Shown one piece after another: positions 26,861 to 35,694 of a stretch of DNA of 64,000 nt; the stretch's first letter is position 1, and each line of letters opens with the position of its first letter. The notes under the pieces are model-generated. The model did no database searches, was not told the DNA's origin, and was given only the letters and a program-made list of their open reading frames with translations. The stretch spans positions 62,001 to 126,000 of the forward strand of contig DASVQF010000022.1 of assembly GCA_036389315.1 (NCBI GenBank). The letters are read 5' to 3'. This DNA comes from DASQYE01 sp036389315 (lineage in GTDB: Bacteria; Acidobacteriota; Blastocatellia; Pyrinomonadales; Pyrinomonadaceae). The position numbers were made by a program, and so were the translations under genes.

Positions 26861-28612
26861 GTGACAATCTCTCGGCACACGTTCTTCGTCAGACGCGCGG
26901 GCTTTCTGCTGGCGCTAGTCCTCTCTCTTTGCGCCGTAGTGCAGGCCGCGACCGATACGGCACGGCTCTCGGCCATTCGCTACAGTCTTTCGATGCCGCG
27001 TCCGGCTTCGCATCTCTTCGAGGTTCAGATAGAGGTCGAGGTCGCGCCGGATTCTTCCGCGGAGTACCTGGATTTCCAGATGCCGCGCTGGTCGCCGGGC
27101 CGCTACGCCGTCTTCAACTTCGCGATGAACGTGCAGGAGTTTCGCGCTGCGCTCCTGTGCCCACAAGGGGACGATTGCCGGGCGAGCGAGCCGCTCCCCG
27201 TAGAGAGGCTGGACGATCAAACCTGGCGCGTCGGTACAAACGGCAGAAAGGGGCTGAAGGTCAGTTACAAGGTCTTCGCTAACAACCTGTCGGGCACGTT
27301 CTCGCAGCTCAACGAGCGGCATGCCAACTACAACGGCGCGTCCGTCTTCATGTACATCGTCGGACATAAGCCCGAGCCCGTGAGCCTGCGCGTCTCTGCG
27401 CCCGAAGGGTGGCGCGCCGTGAACGGTTGGAGCAGGGAGGCCGAGCAGCGCGAGTGGCAGTTTCCGAACTACGACCTGCTGATTGATACGCCGACCGAGA
27501 TCGCGCCCAACTGGACTGTCGATCAGTTCAACGTGGATGGCAAGACCTATCGCGTCGTGGTGCATTCCGTGGGCCCGGAGGGAGGCAGGCGCTCTGCGCT
27601 CGTGCGCCAGATAGAGCAAATTGTGCGCGCCGAGACGCGGATGTGGGGCGTGCCAGACCTGGACTTTTACACGTTCCTGCTACACTTCTCGCCCGAAGAT
27701 GGAGTGGGCGACGGGATGGAGCATCTGACCTCGACGCAGATCATAGTGCCGGGCGCGCTCGCAGACCCGCGCGTCTTTGAAGATGCGCTCGACGGCGTGG
27801 CCCATGAATTCTTTCACGTCTGGAACGTCAAGCGGCTGCGCCCCGTAGAGCTGGGCCCCTGGGACTTCACGCGCCCCTTGAGCACGCGCTCTTTGTGGAT
27901 CGCCGAAGGCATCACAAACTACTACGGCCACTTGATGCAGCGACGCGCCGGGCTGTGGACGGACAAGCGGCTCCTTGAGACCTTCAGCCAGCAGGTCTCT
28001 GAGATAGAGAACTCGCCGGGCAGCCGTTTGATGAGCGCCGAGGAGTCTTCCATCGCGGCCCCGTTTCTGGACGGCGGCACGCATACGCAGCGCACCAATC
28101 TCGATCACACGAGCGTCAGCTATTACACTAAGGGCGAAGTCCTGGCCCTCGTCCTAGACCTGCTCATCAGGCGCGACACCGCGGGCCGCGCCTCGCTGGA
28201 CGACGTGATGCGGCTCATGTACAGGCGTTTTTACCTGGAGAGCCCGGCCGCCACATATTACCTGCGCGGTCGCGGCTACACGGGCGAGGATTTCGAGCGC
28301 GCAGCCTCAGAGGTCGCGGGGCGCGACCTGCGCGACTTCTTCCGCCGCTACGTGCGCGGAGTGGAGATGCCGCCCTATGCGGAAGCTCTAGCGACAGTCG
28401 GCCTGCGCCTGGTGCACGTCCCGGCGCGCGCCGCAGGAGCAGCCGCCGCCACCGCGAGGGCCCACGACTCGAAAGCGCAGGACGCTTCCGGCAACTCTGC
28501 CGGCGACTCCGCCGCTGCGCAAGAGCAGCCGCGTTACCTCTACCGCATCGAGGAGCGAAGAGACGCGACGCCCGACGAGCGCGCTCTGCGAGCCGCCTGG
28601 ATGAACGGATAA
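26861..28612 (+). CDS. M61-family metallopeptidase lacking PDZ domain
   Basis: An exported zinc peptidase of the M61 (glycyl aminopeptidase) family. The GTG at 26861 gives 583 residues with a signal peptide, RRAGFLLALVLSLCAVVQA. An N-terminal beta domain (YLDFQMPRWSPGRYAVF) precedes the thermolysin-like catalytic domain with HEFFHVWNVKRLRP (zinc ligands near H315 and H319) and the third ligand Glu in LWIAEGITNYYG. Family members usually carry a PDZ domain before a short end motif. Here that place is taken by an Ala-rich low-complexity stretch (about 28405-28530), yet the end motif DATPDERALRAAWMNG is kept. The protease core looks intact. Confidence 0.9.
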   Translation: MTISRHTFFVRRAGFLLALVLSLCAVVQAATDTARLSAIRYSLSMPRPASHLFEVQIEVEVAPDSSAEYLDFQMPRWSPGRYAVFNFAMNVQEFRAALLCPQGDDCRASEPLPVERLDDQTWRVGTNGRKGLKVSYKVFANNLSGTFSQLNERHANYNGASVFMYIVGHKPEPVSLRVSAPEGWRAVNGWSREAEQREWQFPNYDLLIDTPTEIAPNWTVDQFNVDGKTYRVVVHSVGPEGGRRSALVRQIEQIVRAETRMWGVPDLDFYTFLLHFSPEDGVGDGMEHLTSTQIIVPGALADPRVFEDALDGVAHEFFHVWNVKRLRPVELGPWDFTRPLSTRSLWIAEGITNYYGHLMQRRAGLWTDKRLLETFSQQVSEIENSPGSRLMSAEESSIAAPFLDGGTHTQRTNLDHTSVSYYTKGEVLALVLDLLIRRDTAGRASLDDVMRLMYRRFYLESPAATYYLRGRGYTGEDFERAASEVAGRDLRDFFRRYVRGVEMPPYAEALATVGLRLVHVPARAAGAAAATARAHDSKAQDASGNSAGDSAAAQEQPRYLYRIEERRDATPDERALRAAWMNG

Positions 28613-28744
28613 AAGTATGAAACCTGACAGACAACGCTGCCCAACATAAGGAGGGTCTGGCCGGAGCCCGTCGGGGCTCGCGGTTGACGCCTTGCGGTCA
28701 AGGGCCCGCCTAACTCTCACCCTCAACACTTAAAGGAACAAGCT

Positions 28745-29554
28745 ATGGCTAATGCAGACGGACTCGATGTCATGCGTAACCTGCGCAGGGACGGCAAGCT
28801 GATCCCCTTCATCGGCGCAGGTCTTTCAATACCTCTCGGCCTCCCATCCTGGTCAAGCCTGATCGGCGTCATCGCCGAAGAACTCGGCTACGACCCGGAG
28901 GTCTTTCAATTGAGCGGCAATAACCTGCAACTGGCCGAATACTTCGTCGCGGTCAAAGGCAGTATTGGCCCACTGCGAAGTGAAATGGACAGGCTCTTCA
29001 ACCCGACCGACAAGGCGATAGCCAAATCCAGGTCGCACAACGCGCTCGTAGAGATGGGCGTGCCGATCATCTACACGACCAACTACGACCGGATCATCGA
29101 GCGCGCCTTCGAGCTTAAAAAAATCCCTTGCCACACCATCGCCAGCATTGACGACATGGCGACGGCCCCGGCGAACGTCACCCAGATCGTCAAGTTCCAC
29201 GGCACGTTCGATAATGACGCGAGCCTCGTGCTGACGGAGTCGAGCTACTTCGAGCGCCTGCAATTTGAATCGGCGATAGACATCAAGCTGCGAGCCGATA
29301 TTCTCGGCAAGTGCCTGCTCTTTGTCGGCTACAGTTTGAGCGACATCAACATTCGCTACATGCTCTACAAGCTGCACAAGCTGAGGCATCAGGTGCGGCT
29401 TGATGCCAACCGCACCCCGAGCGCATACCTGGCGACGTTCGGGGCCGGGGAAGTCCAGCGCATGCTCCTGGATCGCTGGGACGTATCCGTCATCGAGCTT
29501 GACCCGATCCATAAGGAAAACAGCATCGCAGACTTTCTTGAGGAGCTGATATGA
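28745..29554 (+). CDS. SIR2-like (SIR2_2) NAD-binding protein
   Basis: A 269-residue single-domain SIR2-type protein. The NAD-binding glycine motif is FIGAGLSIPLGLPSW (GAG at 24-26). TTNYD follows with N113, then KFHGTFD with the catalytic-type H152, and the closing strand LFVGYSLSDINIRYML. These fit SIR2 domains found in phage-defence effectors, which hydrolyse NAD rather than deacetylate proteins; the zinc cysteines of true sirtuins are absent. The start is supported by AAAGGAAC. The stop overlaps the ATG of the HAM1-like gene (ATGA), so the two products are made together. Defence function is inference. Confidence 0.88.
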   Translation: MANADGLDVMRNLRRDGKLIPFIGAGLSIPLGLPSWSSLIGVIAEELGYDPEVFQLSGNNLQLAEYFVAVKGSIGPLRSEMDRLFNPTDKAIAKSRSHNALVEMGVPIIYTTNYDRIIERAFELKKIPCHTIASIDDMATAPANVTQIVKFHGTFDNDASLVLTESSYFERLQFESAIDIKLRADILGKCLLFVGYSLSDINIRYMLYKLHKLRHQVRLDANRTPSAYLATFGAGEVQRMLLDRWDVSVIELDPIHKENSIADFLEELI

Positions 29555-30150
29555 ACGTCTACTTCGTGACTGCGAGCAGGTTCAAGGTCGCAGAGGTGCG
29601 GAACTACCTGCAATATCTGAAAAGCAAGTCGCTCGTCAACTCGAACCTCAACGTGAGCATCGTCAATCAAGTCTTGCAGGAGATACTGCACCCCAACATA
29701 GAGATGATCGTGAGGAACAAGGCCCTCGAAGCCTACCAGCTCTTGTCCGTCCCGTGTGCGGTCGAGCACGGCGGCCTCTTCATGGACGAGCTGCCGAACC
29801 TGCCCGGAGGCGTCGGCCAGTTGATCTGGGACGCCGTCGGCGAGCGGATGTGCTCTTTCCTGCGCGCGGGAGATTCGAGGGCCGCGACGGCTCGCTCCAT
29901 TATCGGTTACTGCGACGGCCGGAGGGTGCACCTCTATATCGGCGAGACGCGTGGAACGGTCGCCCCACGCGCGCGCGGCAACTACAAATTCCTCTGGGAT
30001 CCGATCTTCATCCCCGAAAAGTGCAAGCAGACGTACGGCGAGATGGGGATGGTGAAAAAGAGGGCCACGTCGCCCTCCTTCAAAGCCTGGGCCAAGTTTC
30101 TCAGGACGGAATTCAAAACTGCTTCGAGCCAGAAGGTGACGGAGGATTAA
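29551..30150 (+). CDS. Divergent HAM1/ITPase-like nucleotide pyrophosphatase
   Basis: A 199-residue member of the HAM1/RdgB fold, which cleaves non-canonical purine triphosphates such as ITP and XTP. Recognisable blocks are the N-terminal FVTASRFKVAEVRNYL (usual TGNxxK), VEHGGLFMDELPNLPGG, GTVAPRARGNYKFLWDPIF (usual G.i..p.g..GFGYDPiF) and KKRATSPSFKAW (usual SHR block). The acidic catalytic block that is normally D-D/S-G-L reads E72-H73-G74-G75-L76, and the SHR motif is lost, so substrate or chemistry may have changed. It overlaps the SIR2 gene by 4 nt and ends 8 bp from a converging lipid-kinase gene. Confidence 0.85.
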   Translation: MNVYFVTASRFKVAEVRNYLQYLKSKSLVNSNLNVSIVNQVLQEILHPNIEMIVRNKALEAYQLLSVPCAVEHGGLFMDELPNLPGGVGQLIWDAVGERMCSFLRAGDSRAATARSIIGYCDGRRVHLYIGETRGTVAPRARGNYKFLWDPIFIPEKCKQTYGEMGMVKKRATSPSFKAWAKFLRTEFKTASSQKVTED

Positions 30151-30157
30151 GAAGCCT

Positions 30158-31069
30158 TCAGCGCCCGGCCCGTGCCGTGATGAGCTGTATGGAGTGGGGC
30201 GCGATCTCGAAGGTCATCGGCGTGCGCCCGATGATCTCGCCGTCAACCTGAACCAGCACGTCGCCTGTGGCGCGCGCGCGCGTGGCTCGTATAAAACGAA
30301 CAGCCTCAGTGTCAGCTTCGACGCCGCCGCGCATGACGCGCGAGAGCAGGCGCAAGTAGCGAAGCCGGCTGTGTGAGTTAATCAGGCAAATCTCGAACTC
30401 CGGCTCGTCGAGTCGTGCGCGCGGGGTGATCGAAAGATCGCCGCCGTAACGGGGCGCTTTGCCCACGGCGGCGAAGGTGGCCGCGTAGGTTTCTCCGTTA
30501 ACCTCTACTTTAAAGGGCTTGGGTTTCCAGCGCAGCAGGTGGCCGATGCCCGAATACCAGAATGCGGCCTGGCCTACCTTGCGCTTCAGGCGCGGGCGCA
30601 CGCCCTCGACTATCGAAGCATCCAGGCCGATGCCCGCCATGAGGAAGAAATAGCGGCGCTCGCCTGTGGCCTCGACCGTCGCGAGCCCCACGTAGACGCG
30701 GCGCGACACACCTTGCGCAATCACTTCGGCCGCCTCCTCCACGCGCGGCGAGAGCGAAAGCTCGCGGGCCAACACGTTGGCCGTGCCGCGCGGCCAGATG
30801 CCGAGGCGCACGTCTCGCCCGGCCAACCCCTGCAAGGCTTCGTTGATCGTTCCGTCGCCGCCCGAAACGATTACGTCGCCGACGCCTCGCTCGGCTGCGC
30901 GGGCGGCAAGTCTGGCAGCATCGCCGGGCCCGCTCGTGTTCAATACCTCGACGCTGATGCGGCGCGCTTTAAGCAGCTCGCAGAAGCGTGCGACCTCGCG
31001 CGCGCGACCCTCACCGCCGCGCCCGGCGTTCGGGTTCGAGATCAATACTGCTGTGCGCTCCTCCTGCAT
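30158..31069 (-). CDS. Diacylglycerol/sphingosine-type lipid kinase
   Basis: A 303-residue DAGK-catalytic family enzyme (YegS/BmrU-like) that phosphorylates a lipid with ATP at the inner membrane face. Visible are the start VLISNPNAGRGG, the nucleotide-binding DVIVSGGDGTINEALQGL, LGIWPRGTANVLARELSL and the C-terminal VQVDGEIIG motif. The ATG at 31069 is preferred over a TTG one codon earlier. It is first in a short run of minus-strand genes with the UPF0314 and glycosyltransferase genes, which would all suit membrane-lipid metabolism. Confidence 0.92.
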   Translation of the reverse strand: MQEERTAVLISNPNAGRGGEGRAREVARFCELLKARRISVEVLNTSGPGDAARLAARAAERGVGDVIVSGGDGTINEALQGLAGRDVRLGIWPRGTANVLARELSLSPRVEEAAEVIAQGVSRRVYVGLATVEATGERRYFFLMAGIGLDASIVEGVRPRLKRKVGQAAFWYSGIGHLLRWKPKPFKVEVNGETYAATFAAVGKAPRYGGDLSITPRARLDEPEFEICLINSHSRLRYLRLLSRVMRGGVEADTEAVRFIRATRARATGDVLVQVDGEIIGRTPMTFEIAPHSIQLITARAGR

Positions 31070-31089
31070 CAATCAATCCCGAATATTCT

Positions 31090-31671
31090 TTAATGACAAG
31101 TTTGCCACGCCTTGATGGCATCGACGGGGTAGACCAGCATCAGGATTTCTAAGAGCAAGCTATCTCTAATCCAGATCGTCAGGATCAACTCGGTCAAGGC
31201 AAAGGCTAAAAGCGACCAGCGCAGACCGAGACGATGAGCAATCATGAATCCGACTGCGCAGCAAATTATGTCGCCCAGAGAGTTCACGACAGTGTCGCCG
31301 TGATAGCCGAGAGCTGCGGTCGCCTGGCGATAGCGCTCAATGACTGATTCGGAGTTTTCCACGACTTCCCACAGAGCTTCGGCTACGACTGCCAGGACGA
31401 GTCGCCGGCTGAGCCTCAGCCTGGGAGCGAGCAGAGCCAGCGCGCCGTAAAACATGAATCCATGAAGTAGGTGCGTAAAGCTGTAAGGGTCTAAGAGATG
31501 TTGCGAATTATCGGAGCTGCATACGTCACCCGCCCACAGCAAGAGCCGGCCGCAGGAGCATATCCAGGCACGGCCTTCGGCGCGGAGCAACAACGCGACA
31601 ACCGCCAGCATGAACAGCATGATTGCCGGGAGCCACGCGCGCCGCATTTGCCGAGCGATCTTTGAAAGCAT
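31090..31671 (-). CDS. UPF0314 (DUF2585) membrane protein
   Basis: An integral membrane protein of about 193 residues of the UPF0314 family, function unknown. Family hallmarks are WICSCGRLLLWAGDV, SSDNSQHLLDPYSFTHLLHG, LWEVVENSESVIERYR and GDTVVNSLGDIICCAVGFM. Five or so membrane helices are visible, starting with MLFMLAVVALLLRA. I begin at the ATG at 31671; an earlier one at 31701 would add ten residues. It lies between the lipid kinase and the glycosyltransferase on the same strand. Confidence 0.85.
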   Translation of the reverse strand: MLSKIARQMRRAWLPAIMLFMLAVVALLLRAEGRAWICSCGRLLLWAGDVCSSDNSQHLLDPYSFTHLLHGFMFYGALALLAPRLRLSRRLVLAVVAEALWEVVENSESVIERYRQATAALGYHGDTVVNSLGDIICCAVGFMIAHRLGLRWSLLAFALTELILTIWIRDSLLLEILMLVYPVDAIKAWQTCH

Positions 31672-31704
31672 AGTTGATAGTGCCTGGAATCCTATTCTCA
31701 CTGC

Positions 31705-32844
31705 TCACTTCCAGCTTGAGCTGAGTGCGAGCAATTTGCTGACGATCTCACGCGCAGCATGTGGGCGCGCGAGGCTGCGTGCCGTTGCCTGCATCGAAGA
31801 GAAGCGCGGCGCGTCTTCGAGCAGGCGCTCGATCTTATAGGCCAGCGCGGGCAGGTTGTTGCAGCGTATGGCGACGCCCATCTCCAGCAAGTGATCGGAG
31901 TTCCTCTCCTCCTGTCCGGGAATCGGGTTGACGATGACGAAGACCAGGCCCTTGGCGAGCGCCTCGCTGGTGGTCAGGCCGCCCGGCTTGCCGAGCAGGA
32001 TGTCCGAGGCGGACATGTATTCGTCCATCTCCGTTGTGAAGCCTATGGGCTTAACGCGCACCTTTGCGCCGGACTTCATGGCGTGGGCCAACGTCTCGAT
32101 GCGGCTCTTCAGCTCTTCGTTTCGGCCGCACAGGGCTATGACCTGCGCCGGGTGGCTGAGCTCCATGAGCGAGCTGACGATGTGTTCCATTGGGCCAACG
32201 CCGAAGCCCCCGGCCGAAAGCAGAATGGTCACTACGTCCTGAAGAAGCCCGTGCTTGTCGCGCATCGCCCGCTTCTCTTTCTCTGCGGCAAAGACCGGGT
32301 CAATGGGGATGCCCGAGACGGTGAGCTTAGAGGGCGGGATGCCCAGCTTCTCCATGTGCACGCGCGTCTCGTCGAGCGCCACGAAGTACTGCTCGTAATG
32401 GTGGCACAACCACATGGCGTGCACGTCGAAGTCCGTGACGACGATGGCCTGGCGGCTCTCTATGCGTCCCTTGGCCCGCAGCCAGGAGATGATCTCGGCG
32501 GGAAGGAAGTGTGTGCAGATGGTGATCTCCGGCTGGTACTGCCGGAGCATCTTGACGAAGGGCCGCGTGTTGAGCTTGTCGAGGGCCAGACGCCTGCGCT
32601 CATTCTTCCAGGGCTTGTCCAGGTAATCGTAGAACCAGCCCAAGACCTCCGGCGTCTTATTGACCATCTCAATGTAAGCCTTCGAGTAGAGATGGCGAAA
32701 CAGCTTGTTCGTATATTGCAGCGTGTCTACGTGGCGCACTTCGCGGGCCGCGCCCATCTCGTTAATCGCCCGCTCGACGGCCTCCGCCGCCCGCACATGG
32801 CCCGCCCCGGCAGATGCCGACAACACCAGTACTTTCTCGAACAT
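31705..32844 (-). CDS. Diacylglycerol glycosyltransferase (MGDG synthase/UgtP-like, GT28)
   Basis: A 379-residue GT-B glycosyltransferase. The start MFEKVLVLSASAGAGHVRAA is the glycine-rich loop of the MGDG-synthase group, which transfers glucose or galactose to diacylglycerol on the inner membrane. Further blocks are THFLPAEIISWLR, VVTDFDVHAMW, the acceptor-side TVSGIPIDPVF, ILLSAGGFGVGPMEHI and the donor-binding KPGGLTTSEALAKG. All are intact. The start is 5 bp after the guaB stop. A longer upstream frame is only read-through of guaB in another frame. Confidence 0.9.
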   Translation of the reverse strand: MFEKVLVLSASAGAGHVRAAEAVERAINEMGAAREVRHVDTLQYTNKLFRHLYSKAYIEMVNKTPEVLGWFYDYLDKPWKNERRRLALDKLNTRPFVKMLRQYQPEITICTHFLPAEIISWLRAKGRIESRQAIVVTDFDVHAMWLCHHYEQYFVALDETRVHMEKLGIPPSKLTVSGIPIDPVFAAEKEKRAMRDKHGLLQDVVTILLSAGGFGVGPMEHIVSSLMELSHPAQVIALCGRNEELKSRIETLAHAMKSGAKVRVKPIGFTTEMDEYMSASDILLGKPGGLTTSEALAKGLVFVIVNPIPGQEERNSDHLLEMGVAIRCNNLPALAYKIERLLEDAPRFSSMQATARSLARPHAAREIVSKLLALSSSWK

Positions 32845-32849
32845 GCTTC

Positions 32850-34316
32850 TTATTCCAGGCGGTAGTTGGGCGCTTCCTTGGTGATGATAACGTCGTGGAC
32901 GTGCGACTCGCGAAGTCCGGCTGAGGTGATGCGGACGAAGCGTGTCTGCTCCTGGAACTCTTTGATCGTGCGGCAGCCGGTGTAACCCATCCCGGCGCGC
33001 AGGCCCCCGACGAGCTGCGTGACCATGTCGGACATCGTGCCTTTGTAAGGGACGCGCCCCTCTATGCCTTCGGGGACAAGCTTTGATTCGATCTCGGTCT
33101 GCTCCTGGCTGTAGCGGTCGCGCGAGCCCTCGCGCATCGCGCCGATTGAGCCCATCCCGCGATAGCTCTTGAAAGAACGGCCCTGGTAGAGAATGACTTC
33201 GCCCGGCGCTTCTTCCGTCCCGGCGAAGAGCGAGCCGATCATCACCACGTCCGCGCCCGCCGCAATCGCCTTCGCGACATCGCCCGAGAACTTCACGCCG
33301 CCGTCCGAGATGAGCGGCACGCCGGCCTCTCTGGCCGCCTTCACGCAATCCTGTATGGCCGTGATCTGCGGCACGCCCGCCCCCGTCACGACTCGCGTCG
33401 TACAAATACTGCCGGGCCCGATGCCGACCTTGATGGCGTCCACGCCCGCCTCAACGAGTTCGCGCGTGCCTTCGGTGGTGGCGACGTTTCCGGCGACAAG
33501 CTGCACGTCCGAGTGGCGGCGCTTGATCTCGCGCACGGCTTCGATGACGCGCGACGAGTGGCCGTGCGCAGTGTCTATGACGAGGCAATCGACGCGCGCT
33601 TTGGTCAGCTCGTCGGCGCGCTCGCGAAAGTCCCCGGTCGCGCCGATGGCTGCGGCGACCCGCAGGCGTCCGAGGTCGTCTTTGGCCGCCGACGGATACT
33701 TGATCGCCTTCTGAATGTCTTTGACCGTAATCAACCCCTTGATGTGTTTGTCGCCGTCAATGACCAGGAGCTTTTCGATGCGATGCTTTTGCAGCACGGC
33801 CTTGGCCTGGTCGAGAGTCGTGCCGACGGGGACTGTGACGAGCGGCTGCTTGGTCATCACTTCGGAGACGGGGATGTCGAAGCGCGTCTCAAAGCGGAGG
33901 TCGCGGTTGGTGATGATGCCGACGAGGTGGCCGTCTTCGTCTACGACAGGGACGCCGCTGATCTTGTAGCGCTCCATCACCGCGAGGGCTTCGCGTACGG
34001 GCCTATCGGGGCGAATCGTCACCGGGTCAACGATCATGCCCGACTCCGAGCGTTTCACCTTGTCCACCTCTTCGGCCTGCCGCTCGATGGGAAGATTTTT
34101 GTGGATCACGCCGATGCCGCCCTGTTGGGCCAGGGCGATGGCGAGCGCAGCCTCCGTCACCGTGTCCATCGCCGAGGAGCAGAGCGGAATCTGTAAGCGA
34201 ATGCTGCGTGTGAACTGCGTCGAGGTGTCCGTCTCCGCCGGCAAGACATCCGAGCGCGCGGGCACCAAAAGAACATCGTCAAAAGTGAGACCTTCCGTCA
34301 GATTGGGCGTAATCAT
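32850..34316 (-). CDS. guaB: Inosine-5'-monophosphate dehydrogenase
   Basis: A 488-residue IMP dehydrogenase, making XMP from IMP with NAD in guanine nucleotide synthesis. The start MITPNLTEGLTFDDVLLVPA is followed by the TIM barrel split by two CBS domains at about residues 95-215 (PVREALAVMERYKISGVPVV and TLDQAKAVLQKHRIEKLLVI). The active-site loop GPGSICTTRVV carries the catalytic Cys, and the flap contains SYRGMGSIGAM and SRDRY. The start is fixed by GAGGAG just before the ATG. Length is normal for the family. Confidence 0.98.
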   Translation of the reverse strand: MITPNLTEGLTFDDVLLVPARSDVLPAETDTSTQFTRSIRLQIPLCSSAMDTVTEAALAIALAQQGGIGVIHKNLPIERQAEEVDKVKRSESGMIVDPVTIRPDRPVREALAVMERYKISGVPVVDEDGHLVGIITNRDLRFETRFDIPVSEVMTKQPLVTVPVGTTLDQAKAVLQKHRIEKLLVIDGDKHIKGLITVKDIQKAIKYPSAAKDDLGRLRVAAAIGATGDFRERADELTKARVDCLVIDTAHGHSSRVIEAVREIKRRHSDVQLVAGNVATTEGTRELVEAGVDAIKVGIGPGSICTTRVVTGAGVPQITAIQDCVKAAREAGVPLISDGGVKFSGDVAKAIAAGADVVMIGSLFAGTEEAPGEVILYQGRSFKSYRGMGSIGAMREGSRDRYSQEQTEIESKLVPEGIEGRVPYKGTMSDMVTQLVGGLRAGMGYTGCRTIKEFQEQTRFVRITSAGLRESHVHDVIITKEAPNYRLE

Positions 34317-34331
34317 AATGCTCCTCAAGAG

Positions 34332-34407
34332 AAATGATGAATGCGGAAGGATGAATGATGAATAGAAGGCCATCGCTTTTTATTCCGCGTTCATCCTTCA
34401 TCATTTT
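34332..34407. repeat. Imperfect inverted repeat of 'GGATGAATGATGAA' words
   Basis: AAATGATGAATGCGGAAGG and ATGAATGATGAAT on the left face ATTCCGCGTTCATCC and TTCATCATTTT on the right. The element lies between rodZ and guaB, two genes read in the same direction, and may end rodZ transcription. It shares words with the elements at 26707, 41582 and 58324. Confidence 0.6.
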
Positions 34408-34553
34408 AAAATGAAACCGCCCGCGATTGAAGCGGGCGGGCAAGCGGTCTCTTCTCCGGCGGAAGCGAGAGAGCGCCGAAGCGGCGCGAGCGTCCGGGCA
34501 CAGGCCCACACAAGCGCGCGCTCTCCTTTCGCACTGCACATGGGCCCAGGCTC

Positions 34554-35372
34554 TTATTGCAAGTACTGTTCGTAATTCTCCTTCGAGACCGTCATCTCGG
34601 CCAGCGAGCCCTTCATCTGGACGGGCAATTTCGCCGGACGGCCGTTAACAGTAATCGCCAGCGTCTCGACCTTCACTTTCGAGCACTGAATCCGCAAGCT
34701 GTGTTCGGGCGTGAACTCCTTCGTCTCGTCCGCTTGCAGATTGCCCGCGAAGATAGACTTCGGCCCGGCGTCGTCCTGGTAGACGCGCAGCCAGACCTGC
34801 TCGCCCACGGCCTTGATTTGAACGTTGAAGCCCGCAGCCGTCTGCGCGCCGCCCGCCTGCTGCGGGACGGTGGTCTGGGCCGAAGGCGATGCGCCGGGCT
34901 GCTGCGTCGCGGGCGCTGTGCGCGGCTGCTCTGTCGTCGTCGGAGCGTTGCCTGAAGTGCGCGCCGCCTCGCGCCTTTGATACCAGTGCAGCGCCGCGTA
35001 GACACCCAGAGAAAGGATCGCCAGAATCAGGATGGTCAGAAGCAGCGTGACGAAGGGCGAGCGCGTAGAGTTGCCGTCCGTGTAGACGTGCGGCTTGTGA
35101 GGCAAACTCACGCTCTCTTCGGCCGTCTCGCCCTGCTCGCGCAATGCATGCGTGTAAGCGTCTATCGCGTCCTTCTCGTCGTAGCCGATGTAGCGTGCGT
35201 AGGCTTTAATGAAGCTTCGGTTGAAGATGCCGCCCGGCAGGCGCTTGAAATCGTCGGCTTCGATGGCTTCCAGGTAACGCATCGAGATGCGTGTCTGCTC
35301 CGAGATTTCGCGCAAGGAAATGCCACGCGCCTCGCGTGCGAGCCGCAACTGTTCTCCAAAAGATGCTGCCAT
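34554..35372 (-). CDS. rodZ: RodZ-like cell-shape protein
   Basis: A 272-residue membrane protein. An N-terminal helix-turn-helix of the RodZ type (FGEQLRLAREARGISLREIS, then MRYLEAIEADDFKRLPGGIF and FIKAYARYIGYD) would sit in the cytoplasm and contact MreB. A single membrane span, VTLLLTILILAILSLGVYAA, lies at about residues 108-130. A Thr/Pro/Gln-rich linker and a DUF4115 beta domain (VWLRVYQDDAG, LRIQCSKVKV) follow outside. I start at MAASFGEQ; two codons upstream are also open. It is divergent from the microcompartment operon. Confidence 0.9.
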   Translation of the reverse strand: MAASFGEQLRLAREARGISLREISEQTRISMRYLEAIEADDFKRLPGGIFNRSFIKAYARYIGYDEKDAIDAYTHALREQGETAEESVSLPHKPHVYTDGNSTRSPFVTLLLTILILAILSLGVYAALHWYQRREAARTSGNAPTTTEQPRTAPATQQPGASPSAQTTVPQQAGGAQTAAGFNVQIKAVGEQVWLRVYQDDAGPKSIFAGNLQADETKEFTPEHSLRIQCSKVKVETLAITVNGRPAKLPVQMKGSLAEMTVSKENYEQYLQ

Positions 35373-35694
35373 CACCAATCTGCGACTACCCTCATACAGT
35401 TATTGGGGGCATGGGTCTCTCGGGCGCTCTGCTCTATTACCGAAAGCTTTCTCAAGTCCGCCGGAGCCATTTCCGCCGGAAACTTTTTTTAATGGGCTCG
35501 GGTTGTTACCTTTGAGGCCAAAGTACCTTTGGCGCGCACTATAGCCTCTGCTGGTAAACGTTGTCAAACTTTTGCGCCGCAAACGGATGCGCGCGTCTTG
35601 ATTCTTACAGCGCACAGGACTAGGATGGACGGGTTCGAGCAAAACGAAACATCCGTTTTAACTTCTACCATAGGAAAAGTGAGGAGCAAACGCC
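35373..35694. other. Divergent control region of rodZ and microcompartment operon
   Basis: About 320 bp without a gene. It contains a small palindrome, CCAAAG-TAC-CTTTGG (35518-35532), a run of eight T at about 35484-35491, and the microcompartment promoter at 35598-35626. Confidence 0.5.
35598..35626 (+). promoter_or_regulatory. Candidate promoter of the microcompartment operon
   Basis: TTGATT (35598-35603) and TAGGAT (35621-35626) are 17 bp apart and point at the first shell gene, whose start is about 68 bp downstream. An inverted pair, AAAACG and CGTTTT, follows shortly after and could be an operator. The -10 box is not ideal. Confidence 0.4.

Noticed and set aside
28745..29554. SIR2 gene as a classical protein deacetylase (cobB)
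   Set aside because: The zinc-binding cysteines of true sirtuins are absent and the motifs match the SIR2_2 defence-type domain.
31705..33405. A 566-residue frame extending the glycosyltransferase N-terminus into guaB
   Set aside because: The extra N-terminal part is the antisense-like Arg/His-rich reading of guaB; the true start at 32844 opens with the family's glycine-rich loop.
35518..35532. CCAAAG-TAC-CTTTGG palindrome as a specific operator
   Set aside because: Short and without a partner site or adjacent regulator; kept only as a note in the control region.
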